From NCBI GenBank assembly GCA_026984275.1, contig JALSSM010000161.1:1-15490 (forward strand): 15,490 nucleotides of DNA, read 5' to 3'. Every line of letters starts with the position of its first letter. The stretch's first letter is position 1. Under the pieces are notes generated by a model that was not told where the DNA came from, made no database searches, and saw nothing but the letters and a program-made list of their open reading frames with translations. Below are positions 7,235 to 14,564 of this stretch, piece after piece. The translations under genes were made by a program, and so were the position numbers. Origin of the DNA: Gammaproteobacteria bacterium. Its GTDB lineage: Bacteria; Pseudomonadota; Gammaproteobacteria; CAJXQU01.

Positions 7235-7262
7235 ATATAGTGTCATTTGTCAGTAATTCAAG
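7235..7262 (-). promoter_or_regulatory. Overlapping sigma-32-like and sigma-70-like promoter of cbpA
   Basis: On the - strand CTTGAA is followed after 14 bases by CACTATAT. This fits the heat-shock consensus CTTGAA / CCCCATNT (13-15 base spacing) with two mismatches in the -10. The same bases give TTGAAT-16-TATATT, a fair sigma-70 promoter. Predicted start is near 7228, leaving a leader of about 34 bases. It separates cbpA-cbpM from the usp gene on the same strand. Confidence 0.5.
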
Positions 7263-7278
7263 ATGGTTTTCTATGACA

Positions 7279-8118
7279 TCAGATATTGACAGATAAAACC
7301 TCACATCTGGCATGATTGATCACACCGTTTGTTGTAGATCCAATTAATCTTGAAATGCCATGCCGTCCATGTGAACCCATCACGATCAGATCGATCTTCT
7401 TACCTTCTGTATAAAGTAAAATGGTAGTTTTGGGTGTGCCCCAAAGGACTTCGCCAGAAACATTTGGGAGGCCAAGTTCATTTTTCAGTTCTTCCAGTCG
7501 TTTTTCTGCATTTGTATATAATATTCGATCAGTATGATCGTATTGCTCAGGTACACCAACCATCATATAGTCATGTTCGTAACTTCCCAGTGGTTCCATG
7601 ACATGGAGAATAGATATATTTGCATTATATTTCGCGGCTATTTCCTTTGCTCGAAATAATGCCTTTTCTGAATGAGGTGAGAAATCTGTAGCAACCAGAA
7701 TCTCTTTATAGGGTTTGATGCTGTTTTTTTCTTTTTCACTGGTGGCTTCATCCTTTTCCTCAATGTCCCTTAACCAGTCCCAGGCAATGGCAGCATCTTC
7801 ACGACGATAAAAACGAATTTCAGTTTTTGTAAAAGCATCCATCAGGACGGTCATCCATCGTTCCCAACGTTTATCACCAACAATTGCAATCTTAAGGAAA
7901 TCCTTGTCATGAGCTGTTCCAAACTTGTAATCCTCCCAGACTGCTTCGGGTTCCAGCCCATGGAAGTCTTCCAACTCCAGGAGTAATGAGATAGGGCCAT
8001 ACTTGTGGATTAACGTTGTGAGTACAGGCAGAAATTCGTCATAATCTTTTTTTGTTAATTTGCCGGTTACTTTAAAAGCGAAAACATTTTCTTCAAAAAC
8101 TGGAATTGGCTGAAACAT
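7279..8118 (-). CDS. SpoIIAA-like (STAS-fold) / universal stress protein UspA fusion
   Basis: A 279-residue two-domain cytoplasmic protein. Residues 1-120 match the SpoIIAA-like family (PF11964: FKVTGKLTKKDYDEFLPVL, then LLLELEDFHGLEPEAVWED and KIAIVGDKRWERWM). A charged linker (about 121-135) leads to a UspA domain (137-279), starting KEILVATDFSPHSEKAL. The ATP-binding signature G-x2-G-x9-G-S is present in GSHGRHGISRLIGSTTNG (248-265), so it probably binds ATP. The start at 8118 is chosen because AGGAG lies 7 bases before that ATG; a GTG 39 bases further upstream has no such site. An FNR-class box and extended -10 lie upstream, suggesting induction when oxygen falls. The gene may help survival under energy stress; the precise role is unknown. 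Confidence 0.88.
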   Translation of the reverse strand: MFQPIPVFEENVFAFKVTGKLTKKDYDEFLPVLTTLIHKYGPISLLLELEDFHGLEPEAVWEDYKFGTAHDKDFLKIAIVGDKRWERWMTVLMDAFTKTEIRFYRREDAAIAWDWLRDIEEKDEATSEKEKNSIKPYKEILVATDFSPHSEKALFRAKEIAAKYNANISILHVMEPLGSYEHDYMMVGVPEQYDHTDRILYTNAEKRLEELKNELGLPNVSGEVLWGTPKTTILLYTEGKKIDLIVMGSHGRHGISRLIGSTTNGVINHARCEVLSVNI

Positions 8119-8165
8119 GTCACTCTCCTGTAAATTTGCTAGAAACAATTTATTCACTCAGCATA

Positions 8166-8206
8166 AATCTAGCACCAGAAAATAGACTTGCTTTGATCAA
8201 GATCAA
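8166..8206 (-). promoter_or_regulatory. FNR/ANR-type class II promoter of the usp gene
   Basis: TTGAT-CTTG-ATCAA (8193-8206, read on the - strand) is a perfect match to the FNR/ANR consensus TTGATNNNNATCAA. Downstream is an extended -10, TGCTAGATT (hexamer TAGATT at 8171-8166). A start near 8159 puts the centre of the box at about -40.5, the classical position for class II activation. The leader to the ATG at 8118 would be about 40 bases and contains the strong AGGAG. Together these elements make a coherent oxygen-controlled promoter. Confidence 0.75.
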
Positions 8207-8291
8207 TTGTTTGGCAGGAAATAGAAGATGCGGGAGGTTTATTTAGAGAGATGGAGGGTACTGAAAAAACTCAGCATGGTCTTCTGGATCG

Positions 8292-11200
8292 TTAATAGCG
8301 GCCAACGATGGTCAGAAAGCCATCATCATCCAGATGTCCTTTATCCTGAGTTTTAAACCAGCGAACATCATCTATTTCAATGATCGCCTGATCTGTGTTT
8401 TTTTGATCATTTAAATAACCAGACATGATTTGAGGACCACCGATCAGGATCAACCCATCTTCACCAATGGGTAATTCTTTCATTGTTTCCGGATCAACGA
8501 TTCGGAAACTGGTGCCTGGAAGTGGCATACCAACGGTTCCGATTTTGCAACCATGCTGGACTCTCCAGTCACTGGTATCCAGTTTGTCGGGGACATTGAC
8601 ACTTGCAACTGGAGAAGTTTCAGTGATGCCATAACCTTCATAAATGTCTTTGTTAAATTTAAGCTTAAATGCAATGCTGATTTCCTGATCGAGTTTTTCT
8701 GCTCCTGCCACAACGACGCGTAAAGACTCGAGCATGAGTGGATGGACTTCTTCATTCTGATTAAACATTTTCAGAATGGCAGGGGTTGTGATCAGGATTG
8801 TGGCATTGGATCTTGCAATCGCTTTTGCGATGTTTACAACATCGGTGGGTGACGGATGGCAAACAATCGGGATGCCTTCGACTAATGGCAAGAAAGTTGT
8901 CACAGTAAAACCAAAAGCATGTGATAGAGGAAGTGTTGCCATCATGACATCGCTCTCTTCAGTATTTAAAACATGAGCAACCTGTTTCAGGTTAGCCATC
9001 ATGTTGCGATGGCTTAAGACAACACCTTTTACTTTTTCATTTTGACGGTTCGGGAAAAGGATCGCCGCAGGGCTTTCCAGATCGACGGATTTATAGTACA
9101 GAGCTTGTAATAATCGTGATGGAAGTATTTTCGCTATAATTTGTGTCCTTAATCTTGTCAATGAACTGATCTCAGGTTTCACATCTTCTATATAGAGAAG
9201 ATCTATTTGATTCAGAACTTCCGATAAATCAAAGCCTTTTTCGTTTAATGATTGAATATATGCTCGAGAAGTATAGATGTTTTTCAGGCCAGCCTTATTG
9301 ATCGATTCTCCAATATTTTTGGGGTTTAAATTGACGACAGTTTTCCCACGTAATAAGACGGCCAGATTCGCAATCACACCTGAGACTGAACTTGGCAATA
9401 ATAGACCGATATTTTGTTCTCGAGTATTTATCTGACGTGAGAAACAAATGACGGTAGTCATCAACTGATGATTACTGATGGGTTTCCCTCGTGAGTCTGT
9501 GATCGCCATCTCACCACCGAGTCTTCTGGCCGTTTCCAGCCAGGCAGCCGGAAGCGTTTGTAGCGTATGTGAATAGGTCTCCCATGATTCGATAGACAGC
9601 TCAAAAATCCGCCGTTTCATTTCTTCAGCCTTTGTCGTCATGGGCAGTGGTTTGCCAAAGGCAACGATCAGATCACGACGACCGCCTGATTTTGGAGCGT
9701 GTTTAAGTTTATTGCTGGATCGGGAAAAACGACTACCCCAGAGACCCCGTAAATGAAAAGGTAGAATGACACCTTCTGCACCGGCAGCGGCTTTTTCATA
9801 TCCATGTTTGAATTCTGCCAGCTGTCCAGTACGGCTGATCACACCTTCCGGAAACAGAGCCACCACTTGCCCATCATTGAGTAATTGAGTAATTGTTTCC
9901 AGCGCCTCTTTACTTGCACCCCTGGCGATAGGAATCGCACCAAACAGATCAAGAAACCATTTCAGATACCAGCGTTCGTAATAATTCCTGGCCATCACAA
10001 AGCGGATTGGGCGAGGACTGGCCATTTGCAGGATCGCCCAGTCGATAAAGCTGATATGATTTCCCAGCATCAATACGCCACCACTCTCAGGTATGTTGTC
10101 GAAGCCCTGGACTTGTAGGCGATATTTACTGGCGATCAGCCTGCCAGCCAGCAAACGTACAAACGACTGTGGCAAGTGATAGAGCGTGTAACCTGCACCA
10201 ATAAAAGCCACAAAAGTGAGCAAGGAAATCAGTCCTACCGTACTAAGGCCCCACCAGGCGAAGAGAACGGTCAGTGCAAGAAAGCTCAACATAACTGAAG
10301 TCTGGATTAGATTGTTGGCTGCAAGGACTATCCCAAGTTCATGCTCCTTTGCATGGAACTGGATCAGAGCATTGAGCGGTACAATAAACAGACCGCCCAG
10401 AAAACCGAGTGCCAGAAAATTTAATGCATGAGAGACAGGTGAATTCAAACCGGGCATGATGGCCAGTGTCAGTGCTACACCAATCGCACCGATGGGCAAC
10501 AGGCCGGTTTCGATGTGATTCTTAGAGAGTTTACCCGAGGTGATCGATCCCAGCATGACGCCGATCCCGGCACAGGCCATCATGCCCTGTATCACGACTG
10601 TGTCGAGAGTGTTCATCGTTTCTTTGGCAAAGGCCGGGAATGAGGCAAGTAACACCTGTGAGATGGCCCAGAAGATCGATAATCCTATAATGGAAAGCCA
10701 GATCACTGGGTGGCGATAGACAATACCCAGGTTATTTTTCAGATATTGACCACGGATATAGCGGCCAAAGTCAAAGTGCAATTCTTTAAAAGTCTCCTGC
10801 TTTTGCGGCAAGCGAAAAGTAAGAGCAAATTCGATCAGAGAACCGAGGATCAGGAACCAGCCAACAGGTGCAATCGTTCTGATCAGTTCGGATTTGTTTT
10901 CATAGTTGATACCATCCAGGTGACTCTCGAACATGATTGAGAAGGCAAATGTACCCGAGAGAATGGCGATCATGGTAACGGCCTGAACCAGACCATTTGC
11001 CGTGGAGAGACGTTCATTACCCACCAGTTCACGAATAAACCCGAATTTGGATGGTGAATAGATCGCACTTTGTACGGCCAGCAAAAAAGTCATGGCGAAA
11101 GCGGCCCAGAAAAATCCGAGATAATAAAAAAGCGTGATCAGGCTGGTCAGACAAACAGCTATCAATGCGCTGGCTTTCATGACCCGGTTCTTTGGGTATT

Positions 11201-11414
11201 TATCAGCCAGAAATCCCGACGGTGTAAAAAGGAGAATAAATGGCAACAGAATCAGAGCATTTACGATCGCAGTCAGGATGATCTGTTCCTGTCCGCTGTA
11301 GGTTTTGAAGACGGAATTTTGAATGATGATCTTATGACCCAGATCGACAAAGGCGTTGAGAAAAACAACCAGAATAAAGGGCAAAAATCCGGCAATTCTG
11401 AAGAGTTTGGCCAT
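8292..11414 (-). CDS. LplT-PlsC-acyl-ACP synthetase fusion (Aas type) with truncated, degenerate ligase domain
   Basis: A 1040-residue three-part membrane protein for lysophospholipid salvage. Residues 1-415 are an MFS transporter like LplT (about 12 hydrophobic helices; FTPSGFLADKYPKNRVMK near 63-80), which flips lysophospholipid inward. Residues 430-620 are a PlsC-type acyltransferase with the HX4D motif (His453, Asp458, in GNHISFIDW) and FPEG (521-524). Residues 625-1040 resemble the AMP-forming acyl-ACP synthetase of Aas: YEGYGITETSP (925-935) is intact. However, the P-loop normally reading like TSGSEGxP before KGVV is PNRQNEKV (788-795), and the TGD of the next motif is TQD. The protein ends at GRY, exactly at the hinge, about 100 residues short, so the C-terminal lid with the catalytic lysine is missing. 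The transporter and acyltransferase may still work; the ligase is probably dead. The start has AAGGA about 9 bases upstream. Confidence 0.88.
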   Translation of the reverse strand: MAKLFRIAGFLPFILVVFLNAFVDLGHKIIIQNSVFKTYSGQEQIILTAIVNALILLPFILLFTPSGFLADKYPKNRVMKASALIAVCLTSLITLFYYLGFFWAAFAMTFLLAVQSAIYSPSKFGFIRELVGNERLSTANGLVQAVTMIAILSGTFAFSIMFESHLDGINYENKSELIRTIAPVGWFLILGSLIEFALTFRLPQKQETFKELHFDFGRYIRGQYLKNNLGIVYRHPVIWLSIIGLSIFWAISQVLLASFPAFAKETMNTLDTVVIQGMMACAGIGVMLGSITSGKLSKNHIETGLLPIGAIGVALTLAIMPGLNSPVSHALNFLALGFLGGLFIVPLNALIQFHAKEHELGIVLAANNLIQTSVMLSFLALTVLFAWWGLSTVGLISLLTFVAFIGAGYTLYHLPQSFVRLLAGRLIASKYRLQVQGFDNIPESGGVLMLGNHISFIDWAILQMASPRPIRFVMARNYYERWYLKWFLDLFGAIPIARGASKEALETITQLLNDGQVVALFPEGVISRTGQLAEFKHGYEKAAAGAEGVILPFHLRGLWGSRFSRSSNKLKHAPKSGGRRDLIVAFGKPLPMTTKAEEMKRRIFELSIESWETYSHTLQTLPAAWLETARRLGGEMAITDSRGKPISNHQLMTTVICFSRQINTREQNIGLLLPSSVSGVIANLAVLLRGKTVVNLNPKNIGESINKAGLKNIYTSRAYIQSLNEKGFDLSEVLNQIDLLYIEDVKPEISSLTRLRTQIIAKILPSRLLQALYYKSVDLESPAAILFPNRQNEKVKGVVLSHRNMMANLKQVAHVLNTEESDVMMATLPLSHAFGFTVTTFLPLVEGIPIVCHPSPTDVVNIAKAIARSNATILITTPAILKMFNQNEEVHPLMLESLRVVVAGAEKLDQEISIAFKLKFNKDIYEGYGITETSPVASVNVPDKLDTSDWRVQHGCKIGTVGMPLPGTSFRIVDPETMKELPIGEDGLILIGGPQIMSGYLNDQKNTDQAIIEIDDVRWFKTQDKGHLDDDGFLTIVGRY

Positions 11415-11594
11415 GAATTGATTTCCTTTTTTATTTTTTGCTTTTGTATAGGTTGACGATAAGGCCAGTAGAACGCAACTATTATTAACGATGAATTAAT
11501 CAGGTTCTTTATGTTCTGAAGATACAAACTGCCTGTCGATGACCGAGATAGAAACGGTTGTGTTGGCTATCAGGTGGTCGTTGTACAGCTATTA

Positions 11595-11634
11595 TCGTCA
11601 CTGTACCGAGAAATTTTTCCCGGCATAGTGACGA
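11595..11634 (-). terminator. Hairpin downstream of the ODP-like gene
   Basis: Read on the - strand, TCGTCACT pairs with AGTGACGA (8 base pairs), and inside it CCGGGAAA pairs with TTTCTCGG (one G-T wobble). It begins 15 bases after the stop of the gene at 11649 and is the obvious transcription end. No clear T-run follows. The rest of the 11415-11648 gap holds only the upstream leader of the transporter-acyltransferase gene; no convincing -35/-10 pair is seen there. Confidence 0.6.
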
Positions 11635-11648
11635 AACTATCAGGGTAT

Positions 11649-12419
11649 TTAAGTTCCATAAAGTTTGGTTGGAAGCTGGTAGGTATCTTCCATTATATCA
11701 AGACCACATTGTGTATTACGTACCCAGTCAATAAACTTCTTCACATTCTCTTTGCCCTTGTAGACAGCACCATGTTGTGGGGCGATGATGTCGATATCCA
11801 GTTGTTCAACCATGTTGGCCCAATATTGATAGCCTTTGTTCGATGGCATGTAACGTCGATGGAAGCCCTCAATATATTGAATATGTGAATCAAAATCTTC
11901 CACTGTCCTGTTTTCCGTTCCGATAGAGGCGCCGAGGTCACCGGAGTACAGAATCTTTGAAACGGGATCATAGACCTGGAAATTACCGCATGAATGCAGG
12001 AAATGTGCTGGGATAATTGAAAGTTGAACACCTTCAAGATCAAGCAGACAACCTTCATCAGAGATTGGCTTAATACGGTCAGCCATCATTGAATCAATAC
12101 CAAAATGACTGACAAATCGGGTCCACATGGATGACATATAGCCATCGGCCTCCGTTGCCATTAACCAGAAATTGATCGCGGCAACAATGTCAGGATCCTG
12201 ATGGGAGAAAAACAGATATTGCATATTATTTGGTAGAAGGTGATCAGATAAATCAGCAAATAACTTTGAATGCATTTTATGACCACCCGGGTCCAGAAAC
12301 ATCCCTTTGCCATTATGCATGATCAGGTGTTGATTCGCTGGAATCATTTCACCTTCAGAATAGTCTTCCATCAGGACATTTTTGTGATTTTCGTCTTCAT
12401 AAAGAACAAGCTCAGCCAT
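11649..12419 (-). CDS. ODP-like metallo-beta-lactamase-fold diiron protein
   Basis: A 256-residue protein with the fold and metal ligands of the flavodiiron/ODP branch of the metallo-beta-lactamase superfamily. Ligands seen: His73, Asp75 and Asp77 (SHQDPD), His142 (AHFLHSCGNF), Asp161 (YSGDLG) and His216 (APQHGAVY). Flavodiiron proteins carry HxExD at the first site and add a C-terminal flavodoxin domain; this protein has HxDxD and no flavodoxin, as in the stand-alone oxygen-binding diiron protein (ODP) linked to chemotaxis and signalling. It may therefore bind O2 or NO, or reduce them given an electron donor; an ordinary hydrolase is less likely. The ATG is preceded by GGAG at eight bases. 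No partner sensor gene is adjacent, so its output is unknown. It has its own promoter and terminator. Confidence 0.8.
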   Translation of the reverse strand: MAELVLYEDENHKNVLMEDYSEGEMIPANQHLIMHNGKGMFLDPGGHKMHSKLFADLSDHLLPNNMQYLFFSHQDPDIVAAINFWLMATEADGYMSSMWTRFVSHFGIDSMMADRIKPISDEGCLLDLEGVQLSIIPAHFLHSCGNFQVYDPVSKILYSGDLGASIGTENRTVEDFDSHIQYIEGFHRRYMPSNKGYQYWANMVEQLDIDIIAPQHGAVYKGKENVKKFIDWVRNTQCGLDIMEDTYQLPTKLYGT

Positions 12420-12481
12420 GGTCTTTCTCCAGTTAATTCGGTGGGGAGTGTCACTAAGATTAAAACAAAAAAAACCATATA

Positions 12482-12487
12482 ATTATA
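12482..12487 (-). promoter_or_regulatory. -10 box for the ODP-like gene
   Basis: A perfect TATAAT is read on the - strand about 63 bases before the start codon. No good -35 hexamer is found 16-18 bases upstream, which hints at an activator or another sigma factor. The intervening leader contains a T8 run. Confidence 0.4.
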
Positions 12488-12505
12488 GAAGGGATATTCG
12501 ATACT

Positions 12506-12533
12506 TTGTTAAATACTGTTTTCATAAGATAAT
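12506..12533 (+). promoter_or_regulatory. Sigma-70 promoter of ycgL-xerD
   Basis: TTGTTA and GATAAT are separated by 16 bases, with predicted start near 12540, some 20 bases before the ycgL ATG. It lies in the same divergent gap as the -10 box of the ODP-like gene. Confidence 0.5.
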
Positions 12534-12559
12534 ACGCACACTATTATTACGAAGTCATT

Positions 12560-12847
12560 ATGAATAAACAGACTGAAAACAACGAAACAGTCCCATGCTG
12601 GGTTTATAAAAGTAGTCGCAAGGAAGAGATGTATCTTTATCTTGTTGAGGAGGATGGTTATGATGAAATACCTGAACCCTTAAAACAATCCTTTGGTGAG
12701 CCTGTTTTTGTGATGGAACTGGAATTATCTGAGAATCGAAAACTGGCTCGTGTCGATGTGACGACTGTCATGCAGACATTAAATAAAGAAGGATTTTTCT
12801 TACAAATGCCTCCCAAACTGGATCCTGAACTTTATTTTGGCGACTGA
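12560..12847 (+). CDS. ycgL: YcgL family protein
   Basis: A 95-residue cytoplasmic protein of the YcgL family, widespread in gammaproteobacteria and without a settled function. It aligns along its length with E. coli YcgL: VYKSSRKEEMYLYLVEEDGY matches the VIYRSSKRDQTYLYV region, EIPEPLKQSFGEPVFVMELE matches RVPEELMKGFGQPQLAMIL, and LNKEGFFLQMPP matches LTEQGYYLQLPP. It is the first gene after a sigma-70 promoter, and its last 11 bases overlap the start of xerD, so the two are translated from one message. Confidence 0.9.
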   Translation: MNKQTENNETVPCWVYKSSRKEEMYLYLVEEDGYDEIPEPLKQSFGEPVFVMELELSENRKLARVDVTTVMQTLNKEGFFLQMPPKLDPELYFGD

Positions 12848-13724
12848 GTTTGAACTGGCTGAACAATTCCTTGATACGGCATGGTCGGAACAGGGACTAA
12901 GTGACAATACGCTTTCTTCTTATCGATCCGATCTTTTTTCTTTTATTAAGTGGTGTCAGGTAAATAATAAAACGGTTCTTAAATCGGGCTGGCAGGATCT
13001 GTTGAATTTCCTCGACAGTTATGAGGTTGCCTCTCCCCGTAGTCGTGCACGTCGTTTGACCAGTCTGCGGCGTTTTTACCAATACCTGATCAGAGAAGCT
13101 CTGATTGAAGAAGATCCAACCAGTCGACTTAAATCACCGAGGGCAGGGCGAAGCCTTCCAAAGTCTCTGACAGAGGAAGAAGTCGATGTACTATTGGACG
13201 CACCTGATATAGAACAGGCATTAGGTTTACGTGATAAGGCTATGATCGAACTACTTTATGCGACTGGGTTACGTGTTTCTGAATTAGTTAACCTGACTTT
13301 GCAGGAGATCAATCTTGAACATGGGGTCGTCAGGATCACTGGCAAAGGTGATAAGGAAAGGATTGTACCGATGGGCGAAGAGGCGGTTGACTGGGTACAG
13401 CAATACATGAAAGAAGCACGTCAGGCTCTACTAAAAGGTGCGATCTCAGATGCTTTGTTTCCTGCGCGTCAGGGTAAAGCCATGGGGCGGCATGCTTTCT
13501 GGCACAGGATTAAGCAATTAACGGTTAAAGCGGGTATCAATAAACCCATCTCACCACATACGTTACGTCATGCTTTTGCGACACATTTATTGAATCATGG
13601 GGCTGATCTGAGAGTGGTTCAGATGTTGTTAGGGCACAGAGACATTTCTACCACGCAAATATATACACATGTTGCACAGGCCAGACTTCAAAGCCTGCAT
13701 GCTGAGCACCACCCCAGAGCTTGA
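12837..13724 (+). CDS. xerD: Tyrosine recombinase XerD
   Basis: A 295-residue recombinase that, with XerC and under FtsK control, resolves chromosome dimers at dif. The N-terminal core-binding SAM-like domain (about 1-85) is followed by the catalytic domain. All active residues are present: Arg146 (ATGLRVSEL), Lys170 (ITGKGDKERIVP), His241 and Arg244 (HTLRHAFATHLL), His267 (LLGHRDISTTQ) and the nucleophile Tyr276 (IYTHVA). It ends HHPRA, exactly as E. coli XerD (298 residues), which separates it from XerC. The TTG start is accepted because the distance to EQFLD equals that in E. coli; no downstream ATG keeps this helix. The start overlaps the end of ycgL, suggesting coupled translation. No terminator is visible before the rpsF promoter. 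Confidence 0.95.
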   Translation: MATEFELAEQFLDTAWSEQGLSDNTLSSYRSDLFSFIKWCQVNNKTVLKSGWQDLLNFLDSYEVASPRSRARRLTSLRRFYQYLIREALIEEDPTSRLKSPRAGRSLPKSLTEEEVDVLLDAPDIEQALGLRDKAMIELLYATGLRVSELVNLTLQEINLEHGVVRITGKGDKERIVPMGEEAVDWVQQYMKEARQALLKGAISDALFPARQGKAMGRHAFWHRIKQLTVKAGINKPISPHTLRHAFATHLLNHGADLRVVQMLLGHRDISTTQIYTHVAQARLQSLHAEHHPRA

Positions 13725-13733
13725 AATGGCCGC

Positions 13734-13762
13734 TTGCATCCCTTCACCCACTCACATAGAAT
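13734..13762 (+). promoter_or_regulatory. Promoter of the rpsF operon
   Basis: TTGCAT and TAGAAT are exactly 17 bases apart, directly after the xerD stop. The start is predicted near 13769, giving a structured leader of about 62 bases before the GTG of rpsF. Confidence 0.6.
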
Positions 13763-13781
13763 ACGCCCTTTTTTAACCCTT

Positions 13782-13831
13782 GCCTCACCAGCAAATGCAT
13801 CTGGGAGGCTATAATCCGAGAGGGAATATAG
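13782..13831 (+). promoter_or_regulatory. Candidate S6:S18 autoregulatory leader
   Basis: Two hairpins lie end to end before rpsF. The first is GCCTC-A-CCAG / CTGG-GAGGC with a bulged A and a 9-base loop (13782-13809). The second is CTATA / TATAG with a 13-base loop holding CCG (13816-13818) and the ribosome site AGAGGG; its last base is the G of the GTG start. The S6:S18 complex of many bacteria represses its own message by binding a structure with an exposed CCG near the rpsF ribosome site. The arrangement fits that motif, but the match to the published covariance model was not tested. Confidence 0.5.
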
Positions 13832-14547
13832 TGAGACACTACGAAATCGTCTTTCTGGTCCACCCTGACCAGAGCGAGCAGGTTCCTGCCATGCTCGATC
13901 GTTACCGCACAATCATTGAAGCCGATGGTGGGACAATCCACCGACTGGAAGACTGGGGTCGCCGTTTGCTGGCCTACCCGATCAATAAAGTTCATAAGGC
14001 ACACTATGTCATGATCAATATTGAGTGTGATCAAAAAGCACTTGATGAGTTGAACAGTGCTTTCCGGTTTAATGATGCAGTCCTTCGTAACCTGATCATC
14101 AAACGTGATGAAGCTGTCACCGAACCTTCTTTCCTGGCCAAGAGTAAGGAAGAAGAGGAAGAACGTGCGGCAAAAGAAGCCGCAGCAAAAGAAGCGGCGA
14201 TTGAGAGAGTAAAAGCTGCAGAGCAGGCCGAGGCGGCTAAAGCAGAACTCGAAGCTGCTCCCGTTACAGAAGTTGCGGCGGAAGAAGCACCTGCTACGGA
14301 GACGCCTGTTGAAGACGTTGCAGCAAAAGAGCCGACAGATGCAGAGATCATCTCTACAGAAGATCACGAACTGAATTACGTACTCAAGAAGTATGGTAAA
14401 CGTCAAACGGCAGCAAATCGTAAAAAGTTTGTGACATTACTCGACGAATTTAAAGCAGATGCTGGTTATGAACCACATCTTCGCGAACAATTTTATCAAT
14501 ATATCGAAGACAAGAAAGCATTCGATATTATGGAAGATCTGGGTTAA
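13831..14547 (+). CDS. rpsF: 30S ribosomal protein bS6 with long C-terminal extension
   Basis: bS6 pairs with bS18 on the platform of the small ribosomal subunit. Residues 1-98 are a standard S6 core (RHYEIVFLVHPDQSEQVP; DWGRRLLAYPINKVHKAHYV; NDAVLRNLIIKRDEA). E. coli S6 stops at about 131-135 residues with a Glu-rich tail; this one has 238. The extra part is a charged helix rich in Ala, Glu and Lys (about 103-142), a Pro/Ala/Glu linker (143-170) and a compact charged and aromatic segment (175-238, LNYVLKKYGKRQ ... QFYQYIEDKK). GTG at 13831 is chosen because AGAGGG precedes it; frame-open sequence further upstream lies in the leader hairpins. Followed 17 bases later by rpsR. The extension is not recognised. 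Confidence 0.93.
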   Translation: MRHYEIVFLVHPDQSEQVPAMLDRYRTIIEADGGTIHRLEDWGRRLLAYPINKVHKAHYVMINIECDQKALDELNSAFRFNDAVLRNLIIKRDEAVTEPSFLAKSKEEEEERAAKEAAAKEAAIERVKAAEQAEAAKAELEAAPVTEVAAEEAPATETPVEDVAAKEPTDAEIISTEDHELNYVLKKYGKRQTAANRKKFVTLLDEFKADAGYEPHLREQFYQYIEDKKAFDIMEDLG

Positions 14548-14564
14548 ATCAGAGGAGAATTATT

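Noticed and set aside
8119..8291. Remnant of the missing Aas C-terminal domain downstream of the stop
   Set aside because: All three - strand frames were read; none shows the expected lid sequence after GRY, and the region holds the usp promoter instead.
8226..8291. Small + strand open frame from ATG 8226
   Set aside because: It runs antisense into the ligase gene with no clear end near by and no ribosome site; no sign of selection is visible.
11070..11456. 128-codon + strand frame over the start of the LplT part
   Set aside because: Lys/Gln/Ser-rich antisense of transmembrane codons, no ribosome site.
13744..14406. Long open frames on the - strand across rpsF (also 14031-14351)
   Set aside because: They are shadows of the Ala/Glu/Lys-rich rpsF tail: low-complexity Ser/Ala or Cys/Phe-rich translations with no ribosome site and no homology.
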